Shown in pieces: positions 8,155 to 15,905 of a DNA stretch of 64,000 bases. Position numbers and translations under genes: made by a program. The stretch is from Bacteroidota bacterium (GTDB taxonomy: Bacteria; Bacteroidota; Bacteroidia; Cytophagales; Cyclobacteriaceae). The notes below the pieces were generated by a model. The model made no database searches. It was given only the letters and a program-made list of their open reading frames with translations, and had not been told where the DNA came from. The stretch lies in NCBI GenBank assembly GCA_023417065.1, contig JAEZGH010000163.1, forward strand, positions 1 through 64,000. Direction: 5' to 3'. Position 1 is the stretch's first letter; each line of letters starts with the position of its first letter.

Positions 8155-8754
8155 ATGGCTTTTACTCTGCCTTCACTTCCGTATGCTTTCAATGCTCTCG
8201 AACCGCACATCGATGCGAGAACCATGGAAATCCATCATGGAAAGCATCACAACACTTATGTCACGAATCTGAACAACGCAATAGCCGGAACTGATGCTGA
8301 AAAGCTAAGCATTGAAGAAATATGCAAAAATATTTCGAAGTATCCGGTTGCAGTGAGAAACAACGGAGGCGGGCACTATAACCACTCGCTTTTCTGGACA
8401 ATCCTCACTCCGAACGGCTCAGGTGCACCGTCAGGAGCTCTTGCCGATGCTATCAACAGCGCCTTCGGTAGCTTCGATGAATTTAAGACGAAATTTGCAG
8501 CAGCTGCTGCAGGACGTTTTGGGTCAGGCTGGGCATGGTTGATAAAAGACGACAGCGGCAAGCTGAGCATTACGTCAACAGCCAATCAGGATAACCCTCT
8601 GATGGACGTCGCTGAACAACGCGGTACACCAATCCTTGGTCTTGACGTTTGGGAACACGCTTATTATCTCAACTATCAGAACCGCCGTCCTGACTATGTT
8701 ACCGCTTTCTGGAATGTGGTAAACTGGGATGAAGTAGCAAAGCGCTTTAAATAA
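8155..8754 (+). CDS. sodA: superoxide dismutase, Mn/Fe family (Mn-type signature)
   Basis: 199 aa, full length. It dismutates superoxide to oxygen and hydrogen peroxide. Metal ligands are visible: His27 (MEIHHGKHH), His77 (GGGHYNHSLFW), Asp164 and His168 (LDVWEHAYY). Gln145 in TANQDNPLM and the glycine-rich GGGHYNH favour the Mn-type over the Fe-type active site, though many Bacteroidota enzymes of this family are cambialistic, so metal use is uncertain. No signal peptide, so cytoplasmic. It has a strong terminator downstream and its own candidate promoter with an inverted repeat. Confidence 0.95.
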   Translation: MAFTLPSLPYAFNALEPHIDARTMEIHHGKHHNTYVTNLNNAIAGTDAEKLSIEEICKNISKYPVAVRNNGGGHYNHSLFWTILTPNGSGAPSGALADAINSAFGSFDEFKTKFAAAAAGRFGSGWAWLIKDDSGKLSITSTANQDNPLMDVAEQRGTPILGLDVWEHAYYLNYQNRRPDYVTAFWNVVNWDEVAKRFK

Positions 8755-8783
8755 TCAGATACGCCGACCTAAACGGTGGACAG

Positions 8784-8817
8784 AAATGCCTCATGATTTC
8801 TTATCATGGGGCATTTT
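8784..8817 (+). terminator. intrinsic terminator between sodA and the convergent gene
   Basis: A 14-bp stem with one G-U (8784-8797 with 8803-8816) closes a 5-nt loop and is followed by T residues (TTTTC). It starts 30 bp after the sodA stop. A-residues on the left side allow it to work weakly on the other strand for the gene ending at 8817. Confidence 0.85.
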
Positions 8818-9254
8818 CATTTTCGGGATTGTGGAAGCCTGTAAGCGATTCCTGCCCGGATAGCGAAGTCTACTTTGAAATAAAAATCCCCCGACGCCTC
8901 AAATTTCAGCTGGTCATTAATTTGAATAGCCCAGCCGCCGCCGAGTGCAACATCATTTTCTCCGACGAGCCCTTTAATCCGGACAAACGCATGTTCAACA
9001 GGATACCAGCGCGCGCCGATGAAGAAGCTGAATTCATCGCCTGTCCAGATTTCAAAGCCGGCATTGGCTGTTATTGATGATGAAGCGAAATAGTGAAACT
9101 CTCCGCCGAACTGTGCTTTCTGAAACGCATTGACGTTATCGGTTTTTACCAGGTCTCCCTGAACCACAATCATCATATCATGCGCTTCCTGGCCCGTGGC
9201 AGATAAACGCCCTGCCAACAGAAACATAAGCATGATGATTAACGACCTGTGCAT
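8817..9254 (-). CDS. unrecognised exported beta-rich protein
   Basis: 145 aa from the ATG at 9254. This start gives a clean signal peptide (MHRSLIIMLMFLLAGRLSATGQ) and lies downstream of a good promoter; an upstream ATG at 9302 would sit before that promoter and is rejected. The mature part has alternating hydrophobic/aromatic strands (GEFHYFASSSITANAGFEIW, FSFFIGARWYPVEHAF, LGGGWAIQIN, FAIRAGIAYRLP), the look of a small outer-membrane beta-barrel or beta-sandwich. No known family was recognised. Convergent with sodA. Confidence 0.72.
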   Translation of the reverse strand: MHRSLIIMLMFLLAGRLSATGQEAHDMMIVVQGDLVKTDNVNAFQKAQFGGEFHYFASSSITANAGFEIWTGDEFSFFIGARWYPVEHAFVRIKGLVGENDVALGGGWAIQINDQLKFEASGDFYFKVDFAIRAGIAYRLPQSRK

Positions 9255-9286
9255 TTCTGGTATGAGAAGAATTAATCCGGCCGATA

Positions 9287-9317
9287 CAAAGGTACGCTTC
9301 ATTTGATCGTTGCCAAC
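9287..9317 (-). promoter_or_regulatory. promoter of the small exported protein gene
   Basis: On the minus strand TACCTTTG (9287-9294) matches TAnnTTTG exactly, with GTTG (9314-9317) 19 nt upstream as the -33 box. The expected start of transcription near 9280 supports translation from 9254 and not 9302. Confidence 0.6.
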
Positions 9318-9403
9318 AATTTCAGAAAAGACGTGCCATATCCCCGGGCCCCAGCAATTTGTTAGGCGGTCTATTAAACGCTACCTTTCTGAAAATTTGA
9401 CGC

Positions 9404-10756
9404 GTGAGAAAAATCTTCCGGATACTCCTGTATTCGTTGCTGTTCCTGTTGCTTTGTGTGGTGATTTTTCTGCTGGTAAGTGTTCAGCCGGTAGACCGGA
9501 CTCCCTATAGCGAATTATCGCACTACAGTAAGATGATGGGGCAGCTGGATTCTGTTGCACTCGTTCCTGTGCCCGCTGCCAGTCATGAATTTAGAACCGG
9601 CTACGCAAGTGTAAACCTCACGCCGTCGTTCCCTGTCGCTACCGCAGGATATGGAAAGCGTCGCGGAAAAGAATTCACATCGGTTTATGATTCGCTTTAT
9701 GTAAGAACTGTTGTTATTGACAACGGGGCGCAACGCATTGCAGTTGTCAGTGCAGATTTGCTCATCATGCCTCCTACGGTCACTGAGCTGCTTGAATCCC
9801 GTTTGAGCGAAGTCGGGTTCAGTCTGGAAAATACCTACCTGAATGCAACGCATACGCACAACAGCATTGGCAACTGGGGCGAAGGCGCAACCGGAATTAT
9901 TTATGGTTCATACAGCGATTCCGTGGTAACGTTCATTGCGGAACGCATCCTTCAGTGTATTGCTGCAGCGAACCGTGAACTGGTTTCATCGCATATACGA
10001 ACAGGTTCGATCATGGTGCCATCAGCAGTGAGGAATCGCCTGGATAGGGAACACGGTTCTGTGGATTCGCTCCTGCATGTAATTGAAATCGAACGCGCCG
10101 ATGAAAGAAAACTGGTTATCACAAGCTTCAACGCTCACGCTACGTGTTTGTATTCCGATGATTTTGATTTGTCGAGAGATTATCCCGGCGCGCTGGTCGA
10201 CAGTCTTGAGTCGATGGGATATGACTTTGCCATGTTTCTCGCTGGTGCAGTAGGCAGTCACGGATTAAAAGCCCCCGAGGCCGGAAAGGTATGTCTGGGA
10301 TGGGTGGCAGAAGAAATAACCAACAAGTTTCGCATGCTTCAACCGAACCTGGAGGACGTGCACGACAGCACGCTTATGATGGTGCGCGTTCCGCTTTTTC
10401 TGGGTGAAGCGCAAGTGAAGTTGACCGCAGACTGGCGCATTCGTCCGTGGTTATTCCGAAGTGCATTTGGCGAATATCAGCCATATCTCACGGCGCTGCG
10501 GATAGGCGACATCATCCTAATGGGTACGCCCTGTGATTTCTCCGGCGAGCTCACCGGGAAGGTGTACGCTGCTGCTGAACAACACGGCATGCATGCCATC
10601 GTCACAAGTTTCAACGGCCACTATATCGGTTACATCACGGCTGATAAATATTACGACCGATCGCACTATGAGACGCGCCTGATGAACTGGTATGGCCCAG
10701 GCAACGGCGCTTATTTGACCGAGTCGCTGGTCAAGCTTCAGAAAGCCCTTTACTGA
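9404..10756 (+). CDS. neutral/alkaline ceramidase-like hydrolase, membrane-anchored
   Basis: 450 aa from a GTG start. A strong N-terminal hydrophobic helix (LLYSLLFLLLCVVIFLLVSV, about residues 8-27) anchors or exports it. The remaining sequence matches the N-terminal domain of neutral ceramidases: FRTGYASVNLTPSFPVATAGYG at the beginning, the zinc-site-like NATHTHNSIGNWG and SFNAHATCLYS, and AGAVGSHG where the nucleophilic Ser loop is expected. It lacks the C-terminal Ig-like domain of full ceramidases (about 650 aa), so the substrate may be another lipid amide or ester. Its stop overlaps the hrpB start (TGATG), implying translational coupling, although no functional link between the two is evident. 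Confidence 0.82.
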   Translation: MRKIFRILLYSLLFLLLCVVIFLLVSVQPVDRTPYSELSHYSKMMGQLDSVALVPVPAASHEFRTGYASVNLTPSFPVATAGYGKRRGKEFTSVYDSLYVRTVVIDNGAQRIAVVSADLLIMPPTVTELLESRLSEVGFSLENTYLNATHTHNSIGNWGEGATGIIYGSYSDSVVTFIAERILQCIAAANRELVSSHIRTGSIMVPSAVRNRLDREHGSVDSLLHVIEIERADERKLVITSFNAHATCLYSDDFDLSRDYPGALVDSLESMGYDFAMFLAGAVGSHGLKAPEAGKVCLGWVAEEITNKFRMLQPNLEDVHDSTLMMVRVPLFLGEAQVKLTADWRIRPWLFRSAFGEYQPYLTALRIGDIILMGTPCDFSGELTGKVYAAAEQHGMHAIVTSFNGHYIGYITADKYYDRSHYETRLMNWYGPGNGAYLTESLVKLQKALY

Positions 10757-13257
10757 TGGAGTATCCTGTTCTTGATATTGTTGCTGAGCTAAAGCAGACC
10801 CTTCGTTCATCACCTGTAACCATCCTGCAGGCACCTCCAGGTGCAGGTAAGTCAACAGTACTTCCGCTGAAACTTATGGGTGAAGACTGGCTTGAGGGCA
10901 ACAAGATCGTCATGCTCGAACCCCGTCGCCTTGCAGCGAAGTCTGTCGCCGAACGAATGGCGCATGTACTCTCGCAAAACTGTGGCGATGAAATCGGTTA
11001 TCGCGTACGGTTTGATACGAAAGTCAGTACACGCACCCGTGTGGAGGTGGTTACTGAAGGTATTCTGACAAGGCTGATCCAGCAGGATTCTTCGCTAGAG
11101 GGAATCGGCTTGTTGATTTTTGATGAGTTCCATGAAAGAAGTATTCATGCCGACCTCGCACTTGCACTCGCGCTTCAGGTGCAGCAGGTGCTTCGCCCGG
11201 ATCTGCGTATACTGATTATGTCGGCTACCCTCGATGCGGCAGAGTTGTCATCAACCCTCAGTGGTGCTCCTGTGATCACGTCAAAAGGCAGGCAGTTTCC
11301 GGTGGCGATGCGCTATGAGGATCGTTCGAATGATGACAACCCAGTGCAACGAATGCCCTCGCTCATAAGAAAGGCGTTGCGCGAAAACCCTGGTGACGTT
11401 CTGGTTTTCCTTCCCGGCGCGGGTGAGATTAAACGTGTGGCCCAGGAGTTGGAGAATCAGGAATTGGATGCAGTGCTGTATCCGTTGTACGGCGATCTTT
11501 CATTCCGTCGTCAGCAGGAGGCGATACTTCCGCGCAAAGACGGTCAGCGAAAGGTGGTTCTGGCCACTGCTATCGCAGAAACATCGCTTACCATCGAAGG
11601 AGTGCGCATTGTGATTGATGCTGGTCTTGCACGTGTCCCACGTTTTGATCCCCGCAGTGGCCTGACGCGACTGACAACTACACGCATTACACTGGACGCA
11701 GCAGAACAGCGCGCAGGAAGAGCAGGGCGGATTTCAGAAGGTGTATGCTACCGTATGTGGACACAGGGCGAACACCTTGTACTCGCGCCAAAGCGAAAAC
11801 CTGAGATACTCGAAGCTGATCTTGCTCCCCTGGTCCTCGAGCTTGCAAACTGGGGTGTTACTGATGTTGATGATGTCACGTGGGTCACGCGTCCACCGCG
11901 AGGCGCTGTTGCTCAGGCCCGCGACCTATTGATTCAGCTGGAGGCGATTGATGAAAAGGGGATCACGTCACGCGGCAAAGAGATGTTGCAGCTGCCGACA
12001 CATCCGCGGATCGCGCACTTGCTACTCGAAGCACGCGATGGTTTATCCAATCGTAAGGGTATCGTGGCATTGGCTACTGATGTAGCGGCACTCCTCGAGG
12101 AACGCGATCCCTTTGATCGTGCACGGGGTGCGGGCGCTGACCTTACGCTGCGGGTGGAGGTTCTGCGTAAGTGGCGGCAGGGCGAACGTGTGTCGGTTGA
12201 TGGGGCAGCGCTTGAGCGGATTGAAAAAGTTGCGGCGAATTGGCGGCGTCTGCTCAAGGTCGACACCGATAACGCCACCCCATTCGGGTACGACGTCGGT
12301 GCACTGCTATGGGCAGCGTATCCGGAGCGCCTGGCCCAACAGTTGGGAAAGCACAGCACTCGCTTCAAGCTGCTGAACGGGCGTAACGTGCACATCGCGC
12401 AAGCTGATAGCCTCATTTCCGAACCGTGGATCTGTGCAGCTCAACTCGATGCCGGCCTCAACGAAGGCAAAGTCTTTCTGGCAGCACCGGTTAACACGGA
12501 TGAACTGTTTCGCCACGCAGAAGAAAAAGTGGCTGTTACCTGGGATGATGAACGCGGAATGGTTGCCGGATATAAGGAGACAAGGATAGGGCCGCTGCTG
12601 CTGGATCGAAAGCCGTATCACGCAATCAATGACGAGGAGCGCATAGCTGTTGTGTCGGACTATGTGAAAACAAAAGGCTTAAATGTGCTTGGCGATGAGG
12701 AGGGCTTGCGTCGTATTCAAAACCGGATACTGAGCCTGCATCATTGGCGCCCCGAAGAATCCTGGCCACGCGTCGACGATGAATACCTGCTGCAAAACCT
12801 TGAGGAATGGCTTGTTCCGTTTATCCAGAACGTGAGCCGTCGGGCTGAGTTGGCGAAGTTGGAAACGCCCGTCATGATTCGCAGCATACTGCCGTGGGAA
12901 CTTGGACAGAAGCTTGATAGTCTAGCGCCAGAGCGCATGGAAGTGCCCAGCGGATCGATGATCAAAATAATCTACCGCCCCGACGGAAGTCCACCAGTGG
13001 TGGAGGTTCGCCTTCAGGAGATGTTTGGACTTGCTGAAACCCCGACGGTGAATGATGGTCGCACAAAGGTGTTGCTTCACTTGTTGTCTCCAGGGTTCAA
13101 GCCTGTGCAGGTAACGCAAGACCTGCGCAGTTTCTGGGAAACTACCTATCACGAAGTACGAAAAGAACTACGCGTCAGATACCCGAAGCATCACTGGCCA
13201 GAAGATCCCTGGAACGCAGAACCGGTCAGGGGCGCGAAGCGAAGGAACATCAGCTAG
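10756..13257 (+). CDS. hrpB: ATP-dependent DExH RNA helicase HrpB
   Basis: 833 aa, the usual length of HrpB. Motifs: Walker A APPGAGKST (about residues 26-34), motif Ia LEPRRLAAKSVAERM, DEFHERS (DExH), SATLDAAEL, and motif VI EQRAGRAGRISEGVCYRMW; then ratchet/HA2 and the HrpB-specific C-terminal domain (about 550-833). HrpB is a non-essential SF2 helicase of poorly defined RNA target in most bacteria. Start ATG overlaps the preceding stop by 1 nt. Its 3' end overlaps the convergent glycosylase gene by 8 bp. Confidence 0.95.
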   Translation: MEYPVLDIVAELKQTLRSSPVTILQAPPGAGKSTVLPLKLMGEDWLEGNKIVMLEPRRLAAKSVAERMAHVLSQNCGDEIGYRVRFDTKVSTRTRVEVVTEGILTRLIQQDSSLEGIGLLIFDEFHERSIHADLALALALQVQQVLRPDLRILIMSATLDAAELSSTLSGAPVITSKGRQFPVAMRYEDRSNDDNPVQRMPSLIRKALRENPGDVLVFLPGAGEIKRVAQELENQELDAVLYPLYGDLSFRRQQEAILPRKDGQRKVVLATAIAETSLTIEGVRIVIDAGLARVPRFDPRSGLTRLTTTRITLDAAEQRAGRAGRISEGVCYRMWTQGEHLVLAPKRKPEILEADLAPLVLELANWGVTDVDDVTWVTRPPRGAVAQARDLLIQLEAIDEKGITSRGKEMLQLPTHPRIAHLLLEARDGLSNRKGIVALATDVAALLEERDPFDRARGAGADLTLRVEVLRKWRQGERVSVDGAALERIEKVAANWRRLLKVDTDNATPFGYDVGALLWAAYPERLAQQLGKHSTRFKLLNGRNVHIAQADSLISEPWICAAQLDAGLNEGKVFLAAPVNTDELFRHAEEKVAVTWDDERGMVAGYKETRIGPLLLDRKPYHAINDEERIAVVSDYVKTKGLNVLGDEEGLRRIQNRILSLHHWRPEESWPRVDDEYLLQNLEEWLVPFIQNVSRRAELAKLETPVMIRSILPWELGQKLDSLAPERMEVPSGSMIKIIYRPDGSPPVVEVRLQEMFGLAETPTVNDGRTKVLLHLLSPGFKPVQVTQDLRSFWETTYHEVRKELRVRYPKHHWPEDPWNAEPVRGAKRRNIS

Positions 13258-13933
13258 CACTGAGTGTGCCGACATAACGGTCGATGTATTGCTGCAGTGA
13301 TTTGCGCTTGTACTGCATGATGAAGCGCGGATGCGGAAGCGGGATGATCTCCCCAAAGAATTTGTACTTTTCATTTAGCCCGGTCAGATAACGGAAGTTT
13401 TCGCCTTCGCCAAGACACCATACGCGATCGCGTTCAACGTTCCATGAAAGCTGTTCTTTCAAACATTCAATCACAAACGGTTCAACGGCTGTCTTGAGCT
13501 CAGGAATGTCATAATAATTAAGATTCTTGCCGTCTTTCACAAACCCCAGCGGACTGAGGGCTGTTATAAAGTAATCACCATAGAACTTGTCGGGTCCACC
13601 GTATGCATTTATCATCATGTAGATAAACGTGGAGGAGAGTTCAGGTTTCTTCGGGAATTCGTTAGAGATTCCGCAATGTAGTTCGAGGTTGATTGGATCG
13701 GTAAATGGAACGCCTGTTATTCCACCGCCAAACCTTCCCGGATTAATTCCCAAGATGATCCTTCGCGGATTAGTATCGTTGTAATACTTCTGATAAAATT
13801 CACGGGTAACGCCGAAGGCTTCCGCATCGGTAAACGGATTCATATAGGAAACTCCGATTGGCAGTCTGCGTCTGAGTTTGAGACCTTTGTAGAAATCGAG
13901 AACAGAATCGGAGAATGAATTGGTGTGGATCAT
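13250..13933 (-). CDS. SMUG2-type uracil-DNA glycosylase family protein
   Basis: 227 aa. The uracil-glycosylase superfamily motifs are visible: motif A ILGINPGRFGGGITGVPF and motif B PLPHPRFIMQY, with NPG before and HPRF after. The overall sequence resembles the SMUG2 branch described from Pedobacter and found in Bacteroidota. In that family NPG replaces the catalytic GQDPYH of family 1 enzymes. Inferred role: removal of uracil, or oxidised pyrimidines, from DNA at the start of base excision repair. It follows the helicase gene on the same strand after only 3 bp, so the two are probably co-transcribed. Family confidence is good; exact base preference is not readable. Confidence 0.85.
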   Translation of the reverse strand: MIHTNSFSDSVLDFYKGLKLRRRLPIGVSYMNPFTDAEAFGVTREFYQKYYNDTNPRRIILGINPGRFGGGITGVPFTDPINLELHCGISNEFPKKPELSSTFIYMMINAYGGPDKFYGDYFITALSPLGFVKDGKNLNYYDIPELKTAVEPFVIECLKEQLSWNVERDRVWCLGEGENFRYLTGLNEKYKFFGEIIPLPHPRFIMQYKRKSLQQYIDRYVGTLSAS

Positions 13934-13936
13934 GAA

Positions 13937-15859
13937 TTACTGAAGTTCGAAGGCACTCTTGTAAAACTCACGGCTCTGCACCCAGTTGAGCAACTCAAGA
14001 TAGAACGGATGTGAACTAAGAGTTGCACTGTCGCCGACCAGAATGAGTTTCGTTTTAGCGCGTGTCATCGCCACGTTGGTGCGGCGGATGTCACCAAGAA
14101 AGCCGACCTCGCCTTCGTGATTGCTTCGCACAAAGGAGATCACGATGACGTCGCGTTCCTGCCCCTGGAAGGCGTCGACGGTATCAATGGTGATCGACTT
14201 GAACACGGGTTCGAGCACCGACGATGCTTCCGCCAGTTTGACAAGATGTTCTACCTGGGCTCGATACGGCGTTATTATTCCCATCTTGAGCTTCCGCGAG
14301 ATCCATTCTGATTCCTGCAGTTCATTGATGACACTTTCTGCAAGGTGTATCGTAAGCTGCGCCTCCTCCGCGTTGAAGCGACTCAGCGTTTCGGGGTCCT
14401 GTTCTTCATTGAAACCACACCCTGCTGTGTCGATATATACGACGGGCGCGCTTCCAGGCGTAAGGCGGGTTTCCTTCACTGAGCTGTGCGCGACGAGTTC
14501 ATCCTTGTAAAAATAGGCCGAAGAAAACGCCATGATATCTTCATGCATCCTGTATTGCACCTGCAGCATTGATGCATTTTCCGGGTGTCGCTTAATGCCT
14601 TTTTCAAAAAGCGTTTCTGACAGTCCCTGCCGTGCTGCTTCGAAAGACTTGATCGTTGGTGGCAGCTGGAAATGGTCACCCGCAAATATCACGCGTTCGC
14701 ATCTCAGCAAGGGAATCCACGTCGCTGGTTCAAGCGCCTGGGCTGCTTCGTCGATGAAGGCAGTCTTGAACTTTTTGCCGCGCATCACCGGGTGAGAACT
14801 GCCTACCAGTGTGCAGCATATCGCTTCGCTTTTGTTCAGCAGGTCGTTGACGATGTAAAACTCGAGTGCGTCGGCGTCTGACTTAAGGAGCTTGGCTTCC
14901 TGCAGGAGCATTCGGCGCTGTTCCTTTTCATGGTAGCCGAATTTGCGTTTGAATTTGAACGCCGTGGTGCGGATTTGCTCCATCTTCCGGCGCAGTTCGC
15001 GCAGTTCCTGATAGTGGGGATGCATCGCGATACGGGCGTCGAGCGTTTTGCTCAGTGACTGATCCGTAACCCGCGCAGGGTGTCCGATCCGAAGTACTTC
15101 CACGCCGAGTTCAGTAAGCTTATCCGCGAGCAGGTCAACGGCTGCGTTACTGGGTGCGCAGACCAGCACCTGTCTCTCATGCCTAATCGTTTCAGCGATA
15201 GCGTGTACCAGTGTCGTTGTCTTTCCCGTGCCCGGCGGGCCATGGATGAAAGCAATGTCGCCACATTCGAATACCATCCGGAATGCGTGCTGCTGACTTT
15301 CGTTTAACTGAGGTGGATAGGGCGGGATATCGACGCCCACTCGCTTTTTCGGCTGGACACCATCGCCAAGAAGAAGTTCGCGAAACGTTGCAGCGCGGCT
15401 GTTATCCGCTTTGAGAACTTCGCGAAGTGCAAACTCCATCTCGCGGTAACTCATCTCATCGAACATCACATCAACACCAAGCAGGCCATCCTCAATCCAG
15501 TCCGGCAACTCGTCAGCGTTCAGGGTGAGAACCATGGTATTGTCGCGAACATAGTTGACCACGGCATTTGCATGTTCTTTCTCCGGATTCCCCGCCGCGT
15601 TTGAAAAGATGCTTACCGATTTGCCGCTTTGAAAGGAGTGGGGCTGCTCAAGGTGCGTCGTGCGTTCGATCTCAAGAATGATCCTTTCACCTGTGCCGAT
15701 ATAGTCGCGCTTAAGCTTCACCGGATACCACGTAGTGCCCTCCTGCGTGCGTTCGTGCAAAGAGCGCAGCAATACCTTCTGACGGTAATAATCCAGGTCC
15801 GCCTGTCGCTCCAGCTTTATCAGTTCCAGCGTCTTAAGTAGCTGTTCGTGTACATTCAT
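13937..15859 (-). CDS. SF1B (Upf1/IGHMBP2-like) DNA/RNA helicase
   Basis: 640 aa. Superfamily 1 helicase motifs in order: Q-like LNESQQHAFR, Walker A HGPPGTGKTTT, Ia VLVCAPSNAAVD, Walker B FIDEAAQALEP, III FAGDHFQLPPT, IV QYRMH, V DAFQGQERDVIV and VI TNVAMTRAKTKLILVG. A coiled-coil/stalk-like insert lies at about 290-345 and a regulatory beta-barrel precedes the helicase core, as in Upf1, IGHMBP2 and bacterial relatives. It translocates on nucleic acid with ATP; the biological substrate is unknown. The downstream glycosylase gene on the same strand hints at DNA repair, which is inference. Confidence 0.9.
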   Translation of the reverse strand: MNVHEQLLKTLELIKLERQADLDYYRQKVLLRSLHERTQEGTTWYPVKLKRDYIGTGERIILEIERTTHLEQPHSFQSGKSVSIFSNAAGNPEKEHANAVVNYVRDNTMVLTLNADELPDWIEDGLLGVDVMFDEMSYREMEFALREVLKADNSRAATFRELLLGDGVQPKKRVGVDIPPYPPQLNESQQHAFRMVFECGDIAFIHGPPGTGKTTTLVHAIAETIRHERQVLVCAPSNAAVDLLADKLTELGVEVLRIGHPARVTDQSLSKTLDARIAMHPHYQELRELRRKMEQIRTTAFKFKRKFGYHEKEQRRMLLQEAKLLKSDADALEFYIVNDLLNKSEAICCTLVGSSHPVMRGKKFKTAFIDEAAQALEPATWIPLLRCERVIFAGDHFQLPPTIKSFEAARQGLSETLFEKGIKRHPENASMLQVQYRMHEDIMAFSSAYFYKDELVAHSSVKETRLTPGSAPVVYIDTAGCGFNEEQDPETLSRFNAEEAQLTIHLAESVINELQESEWISRKLKMGIITPYRAQVEHLVKLAEASSVLEPVFKSITIDTVDAFQGQERDVIVISFVRSNHEGEVGFLGDIRRTNVAMTRAKTKLILVGDSATLSSHPFYLELLNWVQSREFYKSAFELQ

Positions 15860-15905
15860 CCGGGTAAAGATAGTCCGGAATATTAAACGTAACTAACCCA
15901 GTCTG

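Noticed and set aside
8817..9302. Start of the exported protein at ATG 9302
   Set aside because: It lies upstream of the predicted transcription start and would bury the signal peptide; 9254 is preferred.
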